50,629 nt of DNA from an uncultured Prevotellaceae bacterium. Its GTDB lineage: Bacteria; Bacteroidota; Bacteroidia; Bacteroidales; Bacteroidaceae. A model generated the notes under the pieces. The model was not told where the DNA came from and did not search any database. It saw nothing but the letters and a program-made list of their open reading frames with translations. The position numbers were made by a program, and so were the translations under genes. The stretch spans positions 1 to 50,629 of the forward strand of contig CACYQZ010000015.1 of NCBI GenBank assembly GCA_902776665.1. The letters are read 5' to 3'. This document shows positions 46,194-50,629 of this stretch, piece by piece. Position 1 is the first letter of the stretch. Every line of letters begins with the position of its first letter.

Positions 46194-46277
46194 AAATTTT
46201 TCTGTCATTTTTTTCGCATCTTTGCAACTTTTTGAGCAGCCGTTACGTCTAACAGACAAATCAAGCACTTAAAAAGA

Positions 46278-46970
46278 ATGAATATGAAACAGAAATTGAT
46301 GATTTTTGCGCTGATGATCGCTCTGGGAACCACAGCCGTTGCCCAGCCGAAACATCGCCATCACGCAGTGGCCGACACCGCTGCCGTAGTGAACAACGAC
46401 GCTGCAACCGCAGCAGACAAAGCGAATGCCGACGAGGCCATCGAAGCATTTTCCGACACGACAAGCGTCGCCGAAGAAAATTCAACTGTTCCCCGCGTTT
46501 ATGTGGACGACGATTTCGACATCGTTTCCGACGATTTCGAGGATATGCCAGACTGGTTGGTCAACTTTCTGGGCGGCTCCGTAGGCGTTGTCGGTGGAAT
46601 TTTTCTCATTCTAATGCTCATTATTGCCGTTTTCCTTGCCCTCGCACCGTTTATCGCTATCATTCTGATTATGCGCTACCTGCTTCGGCAGCACAACGAC
46701 CGTGTGGCATTGGCATCGAAGGCGATGGAAACAGGGCAGCCGCTTCCCGAGGAACTGATGCCCGTCGATAAGCAGAGCGACGACTACCTGCGCCGTCGGG
46801 GCATCCGCAACATCTGGATCGGTATCGGAATGATGGTGATGTTCGGCATTTGGGATGCAGACATGCTCACCGGCGTTGGCGCACTCGTGCTCTGCTACGG
46901 TATTGGACAGGTTTTTATTGCCCGCTCGTCGCAGAAGAAGAAAGACAACAACGAGAACATCAATCCGTAA
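46278..46970 (+). CDS. DUF6249 family membrane protein
   Basis: 230 residues. Signal peptide (MNMKQKLMIFALMIALGTTAVAQ), a low-complexity Ala/Asp-rich stretch (~25-80), two TM segments (~residues 100-130 and 185-215), and a conserved HNDRVALASKAMETGQPLPEEL segment of the DUF6249 type. Often found with an ECF sigma gene; the ATG is 12 bases upstream of the sigma gene. A poor -7-like box (CATCTTTG) is at 46217-46224. Confidence 0.75.
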   Translation: MNMKQKLMIFALMIALGTTAVAQPKHRHHAVADTAAVVNNDAATAADKANADEAIEAFSDTTSVAEENSTVPRVYVDDDFDIVSDDFEDMPDWLVNFLGGSVGVVGGIFLILMLIIAVFLALAPFIAIILIMRYLLRQHNDRVALASKAMETGQPLPEELMPVDKQSDDYLRRRGIRNIWIGIGMMVMFGIWDADMLTGVGALVLCYGIGQVFIARSSQKKKDNNENINP

Positions 46971-46982
46971 AATCGGACGACG

Positions 46983-47513
46983 ATGGATGCCGGCGAACTC
47001 ACTCTATTGACACAGGTGACGGTGTTTCACAACAAGCGGGCCTTCGGGCGGCTTGTTGAGAAATACCAGTCGCCTATTCGCCGGTTTTTCCTGAACCAGA
47101 CGGGTGGCAACGAGCCGCTGAGCGACGATTTGGCACAGGAAACGTTCTTGAAGGCGTGGCTCAACATCGGGCAGTTTCGTGGCGCAGCAAATTTCTCGAC
47201 TTGGCTCTATCGCATCGCCTACAACGTGTTCTACGACTACACGCGAAGCCATAAAATCACGGAGGAAATCGACCAAGCCGTAGCACTTCGACAAGCCAAT
47301 TCAGGCGACACCGCGCTACAACTCGACTTGCAGCAGGCACTGAGCATCCTCTCGCCCGCCGAGCGTAGTTGCATCACACTGCAACTGATGGAAGGACAGC
47401 CCATCGACAAAATCAGCGAAATCACGGAAATGGCCGAGGGAACGGTGAAAAGCCACCTTTCGCGAGGGAAACAGAAACTCGCGATGTTTTTGAGAAAAAA
47501 TGGATATAGTTAA
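46983..47513 (+). CDS. ECF-type RNA polymerase sigma factor
   Basis: 176 residues. Sigma-70 region 2 (GRLVEKYQSPIRRFFLNQTGGNEPLSDDLAQETFLKAWLNIGQFRG...STWLYRIAYNVFYDYTRS) and region 4 (LSPAERSCITLQLMEGQPIDKISEITEMAEGTVKSHLSRGKQKL). The downstream small membrane protein may act as its regulator. Ends in TAA that opens another AT-rich repeat spacer. Confidence 0.92.
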   Translation: MDAGELTLLTQVTVFHNKRAFGRLVEKYQSPIRRFFLNQTGGNEPLSDDLAQETFLKAWLNIGQFRGAANFSTWLYRIAYNVFYDYTRSHKITEEIDQAVALRQANSGDTALQLDLQQALSILSPAERSCITLQLMEGQPIDKISEITEMAEGTVKSHLSRGKQKLAMFLRKNGYS

Positions 47514-47540
47514 TTGACTATTTGACTATTTACAATTTTA
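47511..47540 (+). repeat. AT-rich tandem repeat between the sigma gene and the next gene
   Basis: TTGACTA, TTTGACTA, then TTTACAATTTTA, beginning at the sigma TAA stop (47511-47513). It is the reverse complement of the AAATAGTC/AAATTGT units found upstream of purD, tsaD and pncC. Confidence 0.7.
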
Positions 47541-47557
47541 TATAAGGAGAAAAAGAT

Positions 47558-47956
47558 ATGGAGAAGAAAAATATCATCAACAATCAGCCATTGAGCGACG
47601 ACGAACTCGTGGCGATGTTTTTCGAAGAGAATCGACAGGAAATCGAAGACAACGGTTTTTCGCATCACGTGATGAAACAACTGCCGTCGCAGTCGATATG
47701 GCTTCGCCGCGCTTGGACGCTGGTGTGCTGGGTTGTGGGTATTGCTTTTTTCTTCTTCGCCGACGGCATCGGACTGCTGAAGCGCGTGCTTTTCAACGCG
47801 ACGGGCAATTTCATAGGATTCCTCTCGTCGATAGATTTTCAAGGTATTTCGCCTTTGATGATTATCGTCGCGATTGGTTTGCTGATGCTGATTGTCGCGT
47901 GGAACATTGCCGAGAATTTCGAGCAGCGCGACAGGCTTTTCTATTCTAAAAAGTAG
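47558..47956 (+). CDS. DUF5056-like small membrane protein, likely regulator of the sigma factor
   Basis: 132 residues. A cytoplasmic N-terminal part (SDDELVAMFFEENRQEIEDNGFSHHVMKQLP) followed by two transmembrane helices (~residues 50-75 and 98-120). This layout (short soluble part plus TM helices, encoded after an ECF sigma gene) is that of anti-sigma-like proteins, but no zinc-binding anti-sigma motif is seen. Start supported by AAGGAG 8 bases upstream. It overlaps the convergent PorE-like gene by 16 bases. Confidence 0.7.
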   Translation: MEKKNIINNQPLSDDELVAMFFEENRQEIEDNGFSHHVMKQLPSQSIWLRRAWTLVCWVVGIAFFFFADGIGLLKRVLFNATGNFIGFLSSIDFQGISPLMIIVAIGLLMLIVAWNIAENFEQRDRLFYSKK

Positions 47957-50085
47957 TCGAAACCGTCGTCGTCGAGCGACTCTTTTTCTTGTTTTTTCGG
48001 CTTCGGAAGTTCTTTCAACTGACCTTTTTCGTCGAACATTCCGTAAGTCGTGCGCAAAACGGTGAACTCCGTGCGACGGTTCAACTGATTGCACTCTTCC
48101 TGCTCTTTTTCGCTGAGGTTCTGGATAAATTCCTCGGTTAAAACGTCGCCTTCTTTCAAGAATTTATGCTTCGAAGCCACTTTTTTGTTGATTCGCTTCG
48201 GTTTTTCCTTGCCGTAGCCCACGGGTGTGAGTCGGTCGGCGGCAATGCCGTGTTCGATGAGGTAGTTCACCACGCTCTCCGCACGTTTTTGCGACAATCG
48301 CTTGTTGTAAGCGGCTGAGCCCTTGAAATCGCAGTGGGCCGAAAGTTCGATGGTGACGTTGGGATTCTCTTCGAGCAGTTTGACGAGTTCGTCGAGCGCC
48401 GTAGTCGATTCGGGACGCAACGTCGCCTTGTCGAAATCGTAGAAAATGTTGTCAATCAAGACGGGCGCGGTAATCGATGCCAACGGGAACTGAAGCGTGT
48501 ATTCTTCAGACTCTTCGGCCTGTTCGACACGCAGTTCTTCCTTGTGGTTGAGGTAGCCTTTGCAGGTGGCGAGCATCACATAACTCACGCCGGGCGTGAC
48601 GACATAATTAAAAGAGCCGTCGCTGCGGACAGAGAGTTTTTCGTTGGTGCCGTCGTCGCCCACGAGATGCACTTCCGAGGCGGTCAGTTCATAGCCGTCC
48701 ATTTCATAGACCCAACCTTTGATGGCCTGCACGATTTCGGGATTTTCGAAGCTGTAGATGTGGTCCCAGCCGCGTCCGTCGCCACGATTTGAACAGAAAT
48801 AACCTCGGTTGTACGGTCCTTCAAAGGTCATTCCAAAGTCGTCGGCCTGAGAATTGAGCGGATATCCGGGATGTTCGAGGACGTAGCGTTTGGTGTTCGG
48901 GTCGATTTTCGCGATGAAAATGTCGAGTCCGCCCATTCCGGCGTGGCCGTTGCTCGAAAAATAGAAGTTGCCGTTGGGTCGGAAAGCAGGAAACATCTCG
49001 TCGCCTGGCGTGTTGATGGGGTCGCCGAGGTTCTCGACACCGCCCATTCCGCTCGTTGTCAGCCGCACGCGCCAAATGTCGAGACCGCCCTTTCCGCCCG
49101 GCATATCGGAACAGAAATAGAGCCATTGTCCATCGGGCGAAATCGCTGGATGGGCATAACTCGAGAGCGTATCGTTCGAGATTTTGACTTCCGTCGGCTT
49201 GCTCCACGACGCGTCAGAACGGCTCGACTTCACAATCTGAGCCAATCGCGGACTGCTCGGGTCGGTCTGGCAGATGGTGAGGTACATTTCGCGTCCGTCG
49301 GTTGAAAATGAGCACGCGCCCTCGTCGTAGTCGGTGTTCAGGCCGCCTTGCACCACCTCGGGACGGCTCCATTTGCCCTTGTCGTCCTTCTCCGAGAAGA
49401 AAATGTCACCCGCCTTCGTGCCTGTGATGCCACTGAGTTCGTCGCCGTTGGCCTCGTTGCGGGTTGAAGTAAAATAAAGTCGGTCGAAATCGTCACCGAA
49501 AAGCATCGGCGAATAGTCGGCGCGTCGCGAATTGAAAATTTCCATTTTTTTTACCGTATAGCGCGACCCTTGTTCCTTCCATTTCGGCGCATTTTGAGCC
49601 GATTCAAGACCGTTTTGTGTCAGCAAAGCCTTGTCCGTCAATTTTCTTTCTTTGTTTTTCTCGTCCGACGAGCGGAACCATTCGCCACGAGCCGTCAGCG
49701 AGTCTTTCACGGCTTGAAATTCCGTCGCCGCCGCCTTGTATTCGCCATTTTTCAGCAGCAGTCGGGCGTATGCCAGATGGTCGTCGAGTTCAGTTTGTTT
49801 GTAGCGGATTCCGTTGCGATAGCCAGCCAAAGCCGCCTGTGTCTGGTTGATTTTCGCGTAACATTTCGCCATCTTCAGCGCCCTTTGGCCTCGTTTGTCG
49901 CGTTCTTTCGGCGGCGTGGTTTGGTACGCCTTCTTAAACTCCGTCGCAGCATCGAAATATTCGCCCAAAGCCAAGTATTTCTCGGCTTTTCTCAAATGTT
50001 TGTCGCTGCCACATGCCGAAAATGCCGTGACCGCAACAGCCACGACGACAATACTGCAAAATATCGTCGAAAATCGTTTCATCAT
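47941..50085 (-). CDS. PorE-like OmpA-family lipoprotein (TPR, PD40 propeller, OmpA C-terminal domain)
   Basis: 714 residues. Lipoprotein signal with Cys25 in FSAC. Residues ~30-150 have TPR character (HLRKAEKYLALGEYFDAATEFKKAY); ~180-440 is a PD40/WD40-like propeller (SFSTDGREMYLT, HPAISPDGQWLYFCSDMPGGKGGLDIW, FPAFRPNGNFYFSSNGHAGMGGLDIF); ~465-560 resembles a carboxypeptidase-regulatory-like domain; and the C-terminus is OmpA-like (TIELSAHCDFKGSAAYNKRLSQKRAESVV; NRRTEF), which binds peptidoglycan. This domain order is that of PorE (PG1058), linked to the type IX secretion system. No other T9SS gene is near. Confidence 0.75.
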   Translation of the reverse strand: MMKRFSTIFCSIVVVAVAVTAFSACGSDKHLRKAEKYLALGEYFDAATEFKKAYQTTPPKERDKRGQRALKMAKCYAKINQTQAALAGYRNGIRYKQTELDDHLAYARLLLKNGEYKAAATEFQAVKDSLTARGEWFRSSDEKNKERKLTDKALLTQNGLESAQNAPKWKEQGSRYTVKKMEIFNSRRADYSPMLFGDDFDRLYFTSTRNEANGDELSGITGTKAGDIFFSEKDDKGKWSRPEVVQGGLNTDYDEGACSFSTDGREMYLTICQTDPSSPRLAQIVKSSRSDASWSKPTEVKISNDTLSSYAHPAISPDGQWLYFCSDMPGGKGGLDIWRVRLTTSGMGGVENLGDPINTPGDEMFPAFRPNGNFYFSSNGHAGMGGLDIFIAKIDPNTKRYVLEHPGYPLNSQADDFGMTFEGPYNRGYFCSNRGDGRGWDHIYSFENPEIVQAIKGWVYEMDGYELTASEVHLVGDDGTNEKLSVRSDGSFNYVVTPGVSYVMLATCKGYLNHKEELRVEQAEESEEYTLQFPLASITAPVLIDNIFYDFDKATLRPESTTALDELVKLLEENPNVTIELSAHCDFKGSAAYNKRLSQKRAESVVNYLIEHGIAADRLTPVGYGKEKPKRINKKVASKHKFLKEGDVLTEEFIQNLSEKEQEECNQLNRRTEFTVLRTTYGMFDEKGQLKELPKPKKQEKESLDDDGFDYFLE

Positions 50086-50229
50086 CTACAATAACGCGAA
50101 AATCACTGATTTATTGCATACCCCAAGAATCATTGAATCAACTTTGGTTTAAGATTTTTTGTGTTTAGGCATAGATTTGGTTAAAAAAACTTTTTTCTAA
50201 CATTTTTCTCATTTTTTTCTTGAAAAAAT

Positions 50230-50260
50230 TTTGTTGTTATCGAAAATAGTCGTACCTTTG
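50230..50260 (+). promoter_or_regulatory. rRNA operon promoter
   Basis: TTTG (50230-50233), 19-base spacer, TACCTTTG (50253-50260). The spacing and box match the tRNA promoters in the window. Confidence 0.82.
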
Positions 50261-50535
50261 CACCCGCTTCGCTGAAAATTTTCCGTTTCACCTTATATAA
50301 AATATATAGTGTTTCGTGGGGATTTCGCTTAGTGAAAAGAATAGAGTTCTTTGACAGACTTACATAGAGACAGAAGGTAGTACAGGAAGCCGAGGCCTTT
50401 TTTTGATTTCTTTTCGGAAATGGGTCTTTGAGTGGTAGAATGATACGAACCGTCATATAGATTCCTTTAATCATGACATTCGGCAGCGTTCTGGCGACGG
50501 ATTATTTTCCCTTTTTTGGGGATAGATTTATTTAT
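50261..50535 (+). other. Leader of the 16S rRNA precursor
   Basis: About 275 bases from the promoter to the mature 16S start. It contains TTCTTTGACAGACTTACATA, a segment like those before 16S genes in other Bacteroidota; no convincing open frame. The gap 50086-50229 between the PorE-like gene and the promoter is AT-rich and shows nothing else. Confidence 0.6.

Positions 50536-50629
<94 letters not shown>

Overview
The window is chromosomal DNA from a member of the Bacteroidota, most likely order Bacteroidales and of Prevotella type. The evidence is the 5' end of a 16S rRNA gene of that type at the right edge, repeated promoter boxes of the form TAnnTTTG (several with TTTG exactly 19 bases upstream), and lineage-typical genes: a TonB receptor barrel, GldE, a DUF4295 gene after rpmB-rpmG, a GH97 enzyme, a PorE-like OmpA lipoprotein, and a DUF6249/ECF sigma cluster. 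Species cannot be named from this.

Layout. 1-8.7 kb (+): end of a TonB-dependent receptor, an RHS remnant with a terminator, a small outer-membrane barrel, a phosphohexomutase and a large secreted beta-galactosidase with a C-terminal discoidin-type module. 8.7-14.6 kb (-): a likely operon galE, dipeptidyl-peptidase IV, purD, an unknown membrane protein and a DedA-family protein. 14.8-23.3 kb: a macroglobulin-like secreted protein (+), an aminotransferase (-), groES-groEL (+), prs (-) and carboxynorspermidine decarboxylase (+). 23.3-24 kb: a tRNA cluster Gly-Leu-Leu-Gly in which both Gly genes carry the same structured leader. 24-30.2 kb: ssb, gldE, an SDR enzyme, map, tsaD, pncC and a DnaQ-type exonuclease. 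30.2-33.6 kb: an AT-rich McrBC island. 33.8-34.4 kb: ribosomal proteins L28, L33 and a DUF4295 protein. 34.6-41.7 kb: a MORN-repeat protein, a YhcH-family protein, glycogen branching enzyme, a GH97 glycosidase and a DUF6057 membrane protein. 41.7-50.1 kb: initiator tRNA, a TetR regulator, fabG, an HU/SPOR protein, an FHA protein, pncB, a DUF6249 / ECF sigma / small membrane protein operon, and a PorE-like lipoprotein. The right end holds an rRNA promoter, leader and partial 16S gene.

Most genes are housekeeping or carbohydrate metabolism. The least expected signals are non-genic. (1) Tandem heptanucleotide arrays of CANCACC type lie in frame inside four unrelated genes (beta-galactosidase, purD, the macroglobulin-like gene, nspC), always in the same orientation relative to coding. 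(2) Other 7-8 base tandem units (TTGARCA, AGTGWGG, AAATTGT) fill whole intergenic spacers, beginning at or across the stop codon of the upstream gene and ending just before the next start codon. (3) A duplicated leader of about 90 nt abuts both tRNA-Gly genes, with a terminal hairpin whose base pairs covary between the copies. No insertion sequence, prophage or CRISPR array was seen.
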